Assembly: GCA_949710005.1 (NCBI GenBank)
Contig: OX453277.1
Coordinates: 3,717,001 to 3,781,000, forward strand
Direction: 5' to 3'
From: Ricordea florida
Lineage: Eukaryota > Cnidaria > Anthozoa > Corallimorpharia > Ricordeidae
DNA length: 64,000 nucleotides
Shown: in pieces, positions 11,966-22,199 of the stretch
How the letters are laid out: each line of letters begins with the position of its first letter
Position numbering within the stretch: the first letter of the stretch is position 1
Notes under the pieces: generated by a model
What the model was told of the DNA's origin: nothing
What the model saw: the letters and a program-made list of their open reading frames with translations, nothing else
Databases searched by the model: none
Translations under genes and position numbers: made by a program

Positions 11966-13517
11966 ATGGTTCAATGTTTTGCCCCAGATTGTAATCATCA
12001 ATCAGAAAGGGAGACATGTAAATTTTTCAGGTTTCCGAAGGATCCTGTGGAGTTCAATTGGTGGAAAAAGCTCCTAAGGTAAGGTAAAACACGCTAGAAA
12101 TACCGGCGCTAGGTAGTGGCGTGACGACTCGAACAATTGAACTTTGACTCTTTGAATTCTTATTATTGTTCTTAATCTTCGATATCCCTCATCAGTTACT
12201 CTTTAAAACAACGGTTTTTAATATGTATTAATGTTCGTTTGAAATGAATCTGCTTTTAATAGACGAGAAGACCGAAGTCCGGGAAGCAGTTCTCGAGTTT
12301 GTAGCTGTCATTTTCGTGAAGGACTGAAAGTAAATGGCCCTGAGATATTTAAAAGAAATGCCGATAAACTCTTTCCAAATGCTGAAACACGTACGCCAAA
12401 GCGAGCTAAGACGAAGAAGACAAGTTCAGAAGACTCGGTTCCGGTTTCTGATATAATCAAGCAGTTAAACGATTCGTACTCATCAAGTGGGGAAGCCTCA
12501 AAGTGTGAAACCAGCAATGCCTCTAAGCAAAATATCCTTCTTGAAGTCGAACTGGAAAACTTGAGAAAGGAATTGCAGGACAGGAAGTCAAATGAACAAT
12601 ATCAAAGAGAAATATACTCGGTAATGGCTTTAAGAGATAAAGTAATATGTATGGAAACAGGTCTACCAAACAAGCAAATATTTTCAATTGTTGTGAACTA
12701 TGTCAGACGGTTCTCGGCAGAAATTAACTATTTTTATGGCTGGAGGGTTGAAAGGATCCTGTTGGAAGATCAAGTTTTTATAACCCTTATGAAGTTACGA
12801 CAGAACTACACAAACCTGCACTTGGCTGAGCTCTTTCACTGTAGCACTGCAACAATCAGTAATATAATACTTACATTGGCTCATGTATTATACAAGCTAC
12901 TATATGAAGACTGTTTACAATCTGTGCCATCCAAAGAGAAGAACAGAACCTCTATGCCAGAATCTTTTTCTCTGTTTGGGCATTGCAAAATGGTCATCGA
13001 CTGCACTGATATAGAAATTGCAGCGCCTGGTTTAATGAGTGATCAAAAATTGACTTACTCAACATACAGGGGAATGAACTCCTTTAAGACACTTATTGGT
13101 GTTGCACCAAATGCTGTTATTACCCATGTTAGTAAATTGTTTCCAGGCTCAACATCAGATAAAGCCATTGTGGAAAAATCTGGTGTACTAGAACACTTTA
13201 AACCTGGGGATCTGATACTTGCTAACGAAGGCTTTTTGATAGCTGATTTTATTCCAAATGGTGTGTCTGTTAATATTCCCCCATTTTTATATAATGGGAA
13301 ATTTAACGAGAGTGAAATTAAGCTAACAAAGACTATTGCACGGTGCAGAATTCATGTTGAAAGGGCAAATGCACGCATCAAAGATTTCAAGATTCTAACC
13401 TTCATTCCACCATACTTGAGATGCTACACTGAAAAAGTTTTGAAATTATGTGCTGGCTTGGTAAACTTACAAAACTCCCTCATTAGAGAAGTTAGAGATT
13501 CTGTTGACATGGAATAG
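11966..13517 (+). CDS. THAP-DDE transposase of element 1; second catalytic Asp replaced by Asn
   Basis: Two exons, 11966-12078 and 12263-13517, joined in frame (donor AAG|GTAAGG, acceptor TTTTAATAG), giving 455 residues. Exon 1 supplies the first half of a THAP finger (MVQCFAPDCNHQSE, then FFRFPKDP and WWKKLL). Exon 2 supplies its CSCHF pair and the FPNA box. Then come a coiled linker (about 115-150), HTH_Tnp_4 (about 205-250) and a DDE_Tnp_4 domain. The catalytic positions are D284 (VIDCTD), N359 where relatives have D (LANEGF versus MADRGF; codon AAC at 13224-13226), and E404 (IHVERA). The Asp-to-Asn change should abolish or cripple catalysis although the frame is open. The gene is convergent with the YqaJ gene, 356 bp apart. 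Confidence 0.85.
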
Positions 13518-13873
13518 AATTATTTTTTTCTAATTCTTGGTTGGGTATAGTTGAGATGAAACATGTGTCCCTAGCTGTGAGCTATATTTTGATACTTAGA
13601 ACATGATGCATGTATATATAGCATAATATGATTTTGTTTGATTCCATTAAATGTTTATATCTCTACAGTCTGCCCAAAGACTTAAGTTAATTAACATCAC
13701 AAGTTTGCAAAACACAACCAATTTATTCTGTACATCACATCAGATGACCACAACCCAAAGTTGTTTTTCACAAATGCTGAAAAAACATGCATGAGATTTT
13801 AACAATGTTCAGTCTCCAACAATTTCATATGTTCATGAAAATCAGTCTGCAGAGCTGCTGACTGCCTGTAGCC

Positions 13874-15187
13874 TTACAGTAGATCATTAGAGAATGCTGG
13901 AATAATATGCTTAATATAAAAGTCCTTTAAGAGTTGAAGATTGTCAGCCCAGGCAGGATCTTTTTTGATTTGGAGGATGAGGGTTTCTTTTGTTGTCCAC
14001 ACAACAAAAAAGCAAATCTCCCTTCCAGTTAAATATAACTGTCCTTGTACTTGATGCCAGTAAACATGTCCTTTATCGAGTTCATAGTGTCCTTGTGAAT
14101 TCTTCTTGATATAAAATTTACCTGATGATACTGCTTCTTCTATGGTTAAATCTCTTTGGGTGAATGGGCACTTCACCTCTAGCAGTGCATAAGTGCCTAC
14201 CAAGCCATCAGGGGAGGCACCTAGCATTCCTGACAGCTCAAGCCAAATCCCAGATTCTTCAACACATAGCTTTGTTTTTTGTTCAAACATTTTCTTTGCC
14301 TGATTTTCGTTAATTATGCCCCAATTAATGGCTTGTACCCTTGATAAATCGTACTGGCCAAGCACTCGCTTTAGAAGGGATGGAGTGACTCTCTTGCAGT
14401 TTAAGACATTTCCAAAATTGCTGGCTGTGAGTCTTCCTTTCCTTATCATTTGCCAGGAAGGGTTATCTCGTTGTCTTACGGTGGCTTTATTTACGGCTAT
14501 ACGCTGCTCTTCAGAGATACGAAGTTTCTCGGTAAGGTATCTCTTCTTATCCGCATGATTTAGAAATTCCCGAGACAACACAATCTCTTCTACAGTGATC
14601 GCAGGCAGGGCGTTGTTCTTTTCAGGCTCTGGAGAGAGAAGCCACAAAGTGCCGGTAAAGTTGCCGTACTTTTTCAATTCTTGGTAGAACCAGGAACGAT
14701 CCTCTTCGTTTACTTCTCTTTTAAGGCAATTATACTCCTTTAGGCAAGGATATAACTCTTCTACGGATTTCACTTGGTTTGGGGCCCTGGGCTTTTGCCA
14801 TTTGCATTCTACATCTGTTCGGCTAAGATTATGGATTCCATAGATAATAAGTGCCGCGGCATGGCTACATTTATAGTTTCCACGGGGACATTCGCACTTA
14901 GCAGACTTTATTTCATTCCCATGAAGAGAAACCTGTATTGCAAAGTAAACAGAGGGAACATTAAAGTTTTATACAAACGATTACGAGTGTTCCGAACTTG
15001 TGAGTTTACTTACCGTGACCTTGTAAGACTTGTCCTTCATACTGGCATGTACCAATCCTATAATCATTCCATTGGAATACTGAAAAGACTCTATATGGTC
15101 GGATTTGTAGTGATTTTCACCACGTTCGATTGATTTCGGCTCACCAGAAAAAAAAGAAGTAAGAGAAGTTATCGTTATGGCCGCCAT
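13874..15187 (-). CDS. SWIM-zinc-finger / YqaJ-type nuclease of element 1
   Basis: Two exons on the minus strand: 15187-15014 (58 codons, donor ACG|GTAAGT) and 14932-13874, giving 410 residues. The splice joins a short N-terminal part to a SWIM finger (CECPRGNYKCSHAAALI, about residues 72-88). A YqaJ/lambda-exonuclease-like domain follows (about 195-400). Its PD-(D/E)XK residues are all visible: RKGRLTASNFGNVL, E in WGIINENQAKKMF, D in GASPDG, E and K in LLEVKCPF, Q in WHQVQGQLYL. Such nucleases resect or degrade DNA. In ISL2EU elements the partner is thought to assist transposition or repair, but its exact role is not established. No defect is visible, unlike its transposase neighbour. Confidence 0.85.
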
Positions 15188-15263
15188 GTTGGTTCGAATG
15201 CTCTTTGTTTAGAACCACTCAAATCGTGCCCATGGTAACGTGACGTCACACTTCGGTACTCTA

Positions 15264-16519
15264 TAGATTTTAGAAACAGTCTCTAGCAATCCTTTGTAAC
15301 GTCAACCGTTTCACCTGCAAGCGCAATCAAACTTTGAACGTTATCACGCTTCTGTTGTCAAGTCTTCGTCTTGCAACTACTTTCTACGCGACCACGCATG
15401 AGACAGACCGCAATTAAGAAAACTTCATCCAAAAATGCTGCCAAACTTTAAATTAGATGAAAAATACTTATAATCTCCTTTATTCGCGTATCGTCGTCTG
15501 GCACAAATTGTTGACTCGAGGCATCCAACGACGCGTGTCTTGTCGCTGTACAAAATTCGTGCATTAACTTCAGCTTTTGATCCCAATGACAACAGTAGCT
15601 GACAATACAAGAGTTAGTAGTATTCATGTGCATGACATTGGCTTTCAAAGACAGTTCAGAGTACACATCTTTCGCATCCAATATCGATGGTGCAATAACT
15701 TGATGAAGCCTCGTTTCCACAATAGCAATACCCAAGGGCCTCTGCGGGTAGTCCGATTTGCGACGTTGTCGATAGACTGACAGACTGATAGACTGATAGA
15801 CCGAAAAGGTAAACCTAGACTCGGGCTACCTGTGGTAGTTGCCCGAGTAATTAATGCGTGACCGTGACTACAGTTACTACAGCTGCCACACCTACTACAG
15901 TTACTACAGCTGCTACAGGTTCTGTAGGTACTATGGCGCCGGCTACCTATTAAAGGCCCTATAGTTGGTCGTGGCTCAGGACATAATCGTCTACAGGAGC
16001 CCATGTGATGGGCTCCTGTAGTTGGTCTTGATGAACTACCCTCTATACACGAGCTTAAGACATTATAATGAGGGATACATGAGGGTATTTACCCTTAGGT
16101 TTGGGGGAAAGCTGCCTATCAACTGAGCCCGTGATTCCAGCTACTTCCGCCAAAATATTTTAGACCTAAAGTAAGTACAACCCCTACAGTATTTAGCCAG
16201 TGCTCATTTCCCACAGAGATCAAAATGTGACAACGCATGTTGAGAATTGGGAAATTTAGGAACTCGAGTAAGAACTTTTCCTGGTTTATACTTCATGCCA
16301 GTATGCCATACAGTCTCCCGCGCCCATCACAATGGTGCGGAAGACTATATGGCGTACTGGCATGAAGTATAAACCCTCCCACTAAGCCATATAGTCCCCC
16401 GCACCATTGTGATGGGTGCGGGAGACTATATGGCATACTGGCATGAAGTTTATCCTCTTTTCAGTCCCACTGCTATTCACTCGACCCATACCCCTGAGGT
16501 AGGCGAAGTCGCGTGAGGA
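15264..16519. other. Intergenic DNA between the two ISL2EU-type elements
   Basis: No gene was seen. It contains CTACAG/TTACTACAG-type short repeats (15855-15925), a perfect small hairpin with arms CTACAGGAGCCCA (about 15991-16021), and the stacked palindromes at 16283-16437. Short ORFs on both strands are shadows of these repeats. Confidence 0.55.
16283..16450. repeat. Stacked palindromes (foldback repeat)
   Basis: 16283-16375 is a long hairpin: it starts GGTTTATACTTCATGCCAGT and ends with the exact reverse complement, with a few mismatches inside. A second palindrome follows at about 16386-16435, centred on CACCATTGTGATGGGTG and reusing the same CATATAGTC and GGCATACTGGCATGAAG blocks. The blocks therefore occur three times in alternating orientation. 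Confidence 0.75.
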
Positions 16520-16672
16520 GCTCTTTTTCGAAATGAAACCGCATTTTTGCACGCCAAAGGGCTCAAGCACGAAAGTGAGGCTAATGCGGGCAAAATATAA
16601 ACATGACAAAAACATGACAGCTTTTTAACCCGACACCTTACGTACTTTTGCTGCCTTTGGACGAAAAATAGA

Positions 16673-18662
16673 ATGACCTGGCATTTTTGTGCAGTGTACG
16701 GATGTAACAACAGTACTCGAGAAAAGGTTGCTTGTGTGAGGAGATGTAAGCAAAACATTTCTTCTCATATTTGTGGCCATCCTCTGAAACGGCCTGATTT
16801 AGTGAACGTAAAGTTTCATCCATTTCCAGCGGAGAAGACTTTGAGAAAAGCCTGGTTTTTATTTTTGAAGAGAAAAGATTTGAAACTAAAGGACATATCG
16901 AGAAACCACCGTGTTTGTTCAATGCATTTTGGTTTAGGCTTGGGGCCCTGCAAAGCAGACCCGATACCTTCGGTTTACAATTGTGCGAATTTGGCTCGTT
17001 CACAGGAGCATTCTTCTAAAACTAAAAGAAAGGCCCCTCGAGACCGGGAGAGTCAGTCGACTCCTTCCAAGTGTATGAAGAAATCCTTGACTGAAGAGTT
17101 TATGAAACCATCAACTGAGATATCGAAAGTTTCAGAAGAAGTGAGTAAGAATTGCGCTGGTCATGATCAAGCCTTCATCTCTGCAGTAATTCAAGCTGAA
17201 CATAATTACTGTTCCTCGAACTGTTCAGTTGGGTCACAAACGTTGCTCACCTCTGAAGACCTTGACAAACTCACCGAAAGGATCAGGCAAAGCGAAGACA
17301 CACTTCAAAATAAGGACAAAATGAGAAGGGAGTTATTTATGTTGCAAGTCTTGAAGGATGACAAGAGTGTCAGGTTTTACACAGGGTTGCCGTCTCGCAG
17401 TTTACTGATCAACTTGTTCGCCTTGCTTGAACCTGTTGCTCAGTCCATGAGGTACTGGCATGGACCAAGCAGTGTCAGAAATGTGAGGGGTCTTTCATTT
17501 ATTAGGGTATAAGTGGGTTGGGTAGTGACATTTAAGTGTTTCTTTGTACATATCCTTCCATTATTATCAATCATGTGTTATTGTTTGAATGTTTGATATT
17601 GGTTATGGACTAAATATAAAAATCTGAGATGTTGCACACAGTTAATTATCCATTTATTTGGCCCCCGGGTAGTCTTGAGATTGAACTGAAATAATTTGTC
17701 TATATAAAAGAAGTGGCTGACTGGGCTGTGGTAAATAGGATATTTCAAAGAATGCAGTCTACTCTCTTGTATTTACTTACTTTATCCTTACTTTGCCAAA
17801 TACAAACACTCTGTGTTTTTTACTGATGTATTCTGTGATATGGTATTGAAGTATCACTGACCACGAGTCTATTGTGTCATAATGTTTACAGGATACTGAC
17901 AGGAAGCAGGCAGGCAGGAGGAGGAAATTAACATCATACGAGGAATTTGTACTTGTACTAGTGAAGCTACGCTTAGGTCTGACAGAGCAACATCTAGCAG
18001 ATAATTTTGGTGTTACTTTCTCTACAGTTTCTAAGTTGTTTAAAACTTGGATCAATTTATTGTACTATGAACTGAAAGGCTTAATAGCCTGGCCATCAAG
18101 AGAACTTGTTGAAATTCACAGGCCTCAGTGTTTTGACCGGTATCCTAGAACCAGGGTGGTCATTGACTGTTCTGAGTTCCAGGTTGAAAAACCTAAAACT
18201 CCAACTGCACAGCGAATCACATGGAGTGAATACAAACAAAGAAATACTGTTAAGTGCTTATTTGGAATTTCACCATCAGGAGCATTTACCTTTGTTTCAA
18301 ATGTATGGTCAGGTAGTGTTTCAGACAGAGAAATTACCCAGAAATGTGGGTTTTTGGATCTTCTTGAGCCTGGAGATGATGTTATGGCTGACAGAGGGTT
18401 TAAAGTGCGGGATTTGCTGCTTGATAAAAAATGCACTTTGAATATACCACCCTCTACTACTGGTAAGCCATTATCCAGAAAACAAGTGACAAAAACTAGA
18501 AGAATTGCCTCTGCCAGAATACATGTAGAGAGAGCTATAGAGCGGATTAAGAACTTTAAAATGCTACAAGGTGTCATTCCTTTGACACTTAAGCCAGTAA
18601 TTGACCAGATTGTTGTTGTTTGTGCTGCCTTGTGTAACATGTATCCAAAATTAGCTAAATAA
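16673..18662 (+). CDS. THAP-DDE transposase of element 2
   Basis: Exons 16673-17482 and 17892-18662 (donor AAT|GTGAGG, acceptor TTTACAG) join in phase 0 to give 526 residues. N-terminal THAP finger begins CAVYGCNNS and ends CSMHF; it has an unusually long insertion of about 25 residues after the first Cys pair that contains extra Cys/His (ACVRRCKQ, SSHICGH). A charged linker follows, then HTH_Tnp_4 (YEEFVLVLVKLRLGLTEQHL) and DDE_Tnp_4. The triad is intact: D in VVIDCSE, D in VMADRGF, E in IHVERAI. Catalytic competence is plausible. It ends 170 bp from the convergent YqaJ gene. Confidence 0.9.
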
Positions 18663-18832
18663 GCAAAATGGATAGGTTTCATTTAGAAGTAGGTGTATTA
18701 ATTCTATTATTTACATGAGACATACCGTCTGTACCAAGGTTGGTCTGGACTCTTCTAAATCCCATTGTTTCATACATGTACATGTAGTGCTTGAGACCAT
18801 TAAACAAGTATCAACTTATAATCCTTATTAAG

Positions 18833-20790
18833 TTAAATACAAGATAATTCTTCCACCAAATGTGGCACTACAAAAGCCAAATAAAAGTCCTTCAACTTTA
18901 AAGTCATTGCTTCAGAAAACATGGAATCAAATTCAACCAGGACACTTTCAATCCCTAGATCAGTGTATAGGACCAAAACACCAGTCGACAATTGAGTAGC
19001 AATCATTTCCATTTGCATTTGGTAAAACCACTTTGTTTCCTTTCTGAGGACCAGTTTTCCAGCATTGTCCAGGTCAAAATAGCCTCTCATTGCAAGGGCT
19101 GCTTCCTTGGGATTTTGTGTTCTGTGTGTCCACAGACATTTCACTTCCACTACTTTGGCCGTACTGCAACAGCTGCATGTCATTATTCCATCTGGACTTG
19201 CACCTAAAAACACACAACTTTTGAAAATGTGCAGCCCAGTCTCCATAACTGCAAGATCTCTGTGTAACTTTTTGTTTTCCTTGATGAAAAGTTGAATGGC
19301 TTTGTGCTCATTGTTCTTCCCATACTCTAATGGGGCAGGCATGTTCTTCCACACAGAGTTTTTTTTTGCCATTATAATCTCAAGTAAGTTTTTAGGATCT
19401 GTGCTTTCTCTTCGATGACACACTGTGTATGCAATAGACCCTGTAATTCTAGCAACCCTGTGTTTAAACCATATGGGGTTGTTGGATTGACTAATTGTAG
19501 ACCTAGCTATCTCTTCCCTCTCCTCTTCCTTGTATTGCACTGATGACAGCAAAGAACCAAGGTCTTCATGGCTACTAGCCGCTCTGTCCTCAACTAATTC
19601 CTTTATTGTCAGAGATGTACAAGTGCCCACTGTAACTTCAACCAATAAATTTGCATCATCCTCTGGTGGTATTATGTCCAGGGAAACTGGCATGTTAAAG
19701 CCTACCACATTCAGGCCTACTGCATCTGGACAGTGTTTGTGAAGTATTTCTTGCAACTGGATCTGTCGGAGCTGGGATTTTCCTTTTGCCCATCCTGGAC
19801 GAGGGTCAAACAAAGAATGGTCAATGGGAGGGTCAGTAGTACTAGCCTTTTTGTCCAGCCTCATTTTCTTAACTGGCACTGCACCTTGGGCTTTCTTAGC
19901 TGGCTGAGTCCACACACACTTCTGATCAGTGCAAGAAGGCTGTTGCCACACTTTCCTTATCTGTAGTGTTCTGTCTATCTCAAAAAGCCCAGCAGCTACA
20001 TGGCGACACCCTCCATCTGCCCTAACATTCATAAATGGTGCACTAGATGAGTCGATTAAAACATTTATTCATTGTTCCCCTACAGTAAGTCGTTTGTTAT
20101 TACGACTCTTTGATGCAAAGGTAAATCACATAAATCTTTAATCTTTTGGTTACCAAATACTTTAACTTACCCTCCATAGCAATTACAATAGCCGGATATA
20201 ATTTCACCACTGTTACTTATGATCGTCCAGCAATCGTAGCAGTCCTTGCCATTCCATGTTTTTTTCCTTTCAGTGGGTTGGACTTGAAATTTGAAATAAC
20301 TGCACTGGTCAGTTTTTTGGAACAGAAGACTTCTGACATGTCCATCTATCATGAGTTTATAACCGTCAAGTCCTTTGTAGGCCTTAAGATTCTCGTGATC
20401 GTAACCCGTTTTATGAACAAAATAATTATAGATGTCGGCGTATGAAAATTCAGGTGCAGCGTACAAACATTTCGTCCATCCGGCTGACAGTTTCGTGATC
20501 AGAGGTAAGTTGTGACCATCGAAACTATGCTTCTCAAGGATAACGTCATCAACGTTCTCTTCGTCAAGGCTTGGAATTTCTAGCTTCAGTCTCCAAGTTT
20601 CGTATGAAAGTGCTACTAATTTTTGCTTCACGTACTGCTTCCCCTGCGAGCTACACGGTACACTGTGAGCTGACAAGTACGATCGCAAAGCGTCCACTTT
20701 TAACATTCTAAACCATTCTTTGCTAAGATCATTTAAATTATCGATACCTTCTGCCGAATTGGGGAGAACAGAAGGTACAATCGCGGACAT
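18833..20790 (-). CDS. SAP / SWIM / YqaJ-domain nuclease of element 2
   Basis: Exons 20790-20171 and 20021-18833 join in phase 2 to give 602 residues. The N-terminus contains a SAP-like DNA-binding helix pair (about residues 29-67, core VDALRSYLSAHSVPCSSQGK). The splice junction reconstitutes a SWIM finger (CNC...CRHVAAGLF, about 202-220), which is good support for the intron. The C-terminal YqaJ domain (about 395-600) shows ARITGSIAY, E in YGKNNEHKAI, D in LGASPDG, E-x-K in VVEVKCLW and Q in YQMQMEMI. It is longer than its element 1 counterpart because of the SAP-containing N-terminal region. The start codon lies about 145 bp inside the right terminus and faces LACC1. Confidence 0.88.
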
Positions 20791-20934
20791 TTTCTTCTAA
20801 AAGCAATCGAAAAAACTGAAACAAACAGCTAACAACGACTTGGAATCCAAGATTTCAGTGTTGCCCGCATGAGCCTCGCATTCGTGTTTGAAGCCGTGAT
20901 AAAACAAAACTGCGGTTTAATTTCGAAAAAGGGC

Positions 20935-21000
20935 TATTGTCTCGGTCGCGCGCGATAGCAGAAATTACAGCAGTCGAAGCGGAAGTGATGGTAGTTAAGG
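20935..21000 (+). promoter_or_regulatory. Putative LACC1 promoter and non-coding first exon
   Basis: Immediately right of element 2 lies GC-rich sequence with GCGCGCGATAGC and an ETS/GABP-like GCGGAAGTG (about 20979-20987), then a donor AAG|GTAAGAA at 20999/21000. A first exon ending at 20999 would splice to the acceptor CAACAG at 21513. An ATG at 20988 in that exon would open a 14-codon upstream ORF overlapping the main start out of frame. Inference from sequence only. Confidence 0.45.
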
Positions 21001-21518
21001 TAAGAATCCCCAGTACTCTCATCCAGTATTTTGATCAAAGCACGTCCCAAAATGTGTTGCAGTATTTTTCGAAGCCATTAGATTCTAGCTAGACATTTCA
21101 ATTTTAACTTCTTTCCAAAGGTGAAAAAAAGCCCACACACTCGCTAGTTTTGCCTCTGGTTTTGGTTTCTCTTTCGAGTATACCTCTTTTTACCATCGGC
21201 TCTTGATATTTCTTTATTACTTTATCGCGGTTTCCGCTGTCCAAATTGAGATTTTTCGTCTACAGTCGCAAATTAAAGTAGTGTTTGATAGGTGATTTTT
21301 TTTTATCTCAATCATATTAAAGCGTTCAACTTATCACCTCTCCCTAGTGGCTATGACAAATGTCTGCTTGTGATCAGTTTCTTTATTCTCATAACCCTAA
21401 TTGCTTTTGTACTGACATGCTACAGAGAGGGTACCGGTATGTGATGATCAGCCATTGATTATCACAACAATTGAGCTCAATTAATCAACATCTCATGCTG
21501 TTATTTCCAACAGGAAGT

Positions 21519-22139
21519 ATGGCTCAAGCTTCCCCTACCGAAATGATAATAATCTTGGGGTCTTCAACAAAACCTGATGGATCACCTACTGAGATGATGA
21601 AATCTAGAGTGCATTGTGCAGCAAAACTGTACAAAGCATTGAAACAGAAGAACATACAAACTCAAGTTATTGTTACAGGGTACCAGGCATCAGAACAGGT
21701 AAGGATAAGTATAAGGAGAGCATAAACTATTCGATTCAATGTTCTACTGTCTTTGTTTGATACGATTCATGTGAGTGGGAGGGGGGTAGGGGGCAGTCAG
21801 AGATAACTTTGCATCTAGAGATGTCGAAAAAGCTGGGTAGACTGGATATGGACAGGGCAAAATTTGCCCATAAAGACATATATCATTTTATATAAGATTT
21901 ATTGGCATACAGATGAATTTGTTTATCACTATCAGTAGTCTATCTTCTGAGTGGTTGAACCAGTCTTGGTTAGTCAGATTGAAAGACAAAGAACCTGAGG
22001 CAACAGTCAGTATATTGTTTCATGTTTTCTTTAAAGTTTTACACTATCTGCAAATTAGAACACTGCAAGCTTTTTTAATTGCATCAAATAAAAACAGGTT
22101 TACCTTAACATATTTTAACATATTTAAAGACTGTTTATT

Positions 22140-22199
<60 letters not shown>

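Larger units (their letters stand above)
11857..15261. mobile_element. Complete ISL2EU-type DNA transposon, element 1
   Basis: The termini are inverted repeats. The left end, starting at 11857, reads GAGTACCGAAGCGCTGACGT and continues to a CCATGG. The right end, read on the minus strand from 15261, gives GAGTACCGAAGTGTGACGTC and the same continuation. The arms stay similar for about 60 bp (shared GGTTCTAAACAAA) with a 1-bp indel. Each end is flanked by TA, consistent with a 2-bp target duplication. Inside are two tail-to-tail genes, a THAP-DDE transposase (+) and a SWIM/YqaJ nuclease (-). This pairing is, from memory, the defining gene content of ISL2EU elements. Length 3,405 bp. Confidence 0.85.
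16520..20934. mobile_element. Complete ISL2EU-type DNA transposon, element 2 (diverged lineage)
   Basis: Left end GCTCTTTTTCGAAATGAAAC (16520) matches, inverted, the right end, which read on the minus strand from 20934 gives GCCCTTTTTCGAAATTAAAC. The similarity extends about 75 bp inward to a shared CATGCGGGCAA/TAATGCGGGCAA block. The right flank is TA and the left flank is GA, so a TA duplication is only partly preserved. The gene content repeats that of element 1 (THAP-DDE transposase on +, YqaJ protein on -, tail to tail), but the terminal repeats and protein sequences differ. It is a separate lineage, not a duplicate. Length about 4.4 kb. Confidence 0.8.

Noticed and set aside
16100-16145. 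A third tRNA-like SINE head on the minus strand (GGGCTCAGTTGATAGG)
   Set aside because: Only an A-box-like stretch is present; no B box at suitable distance.
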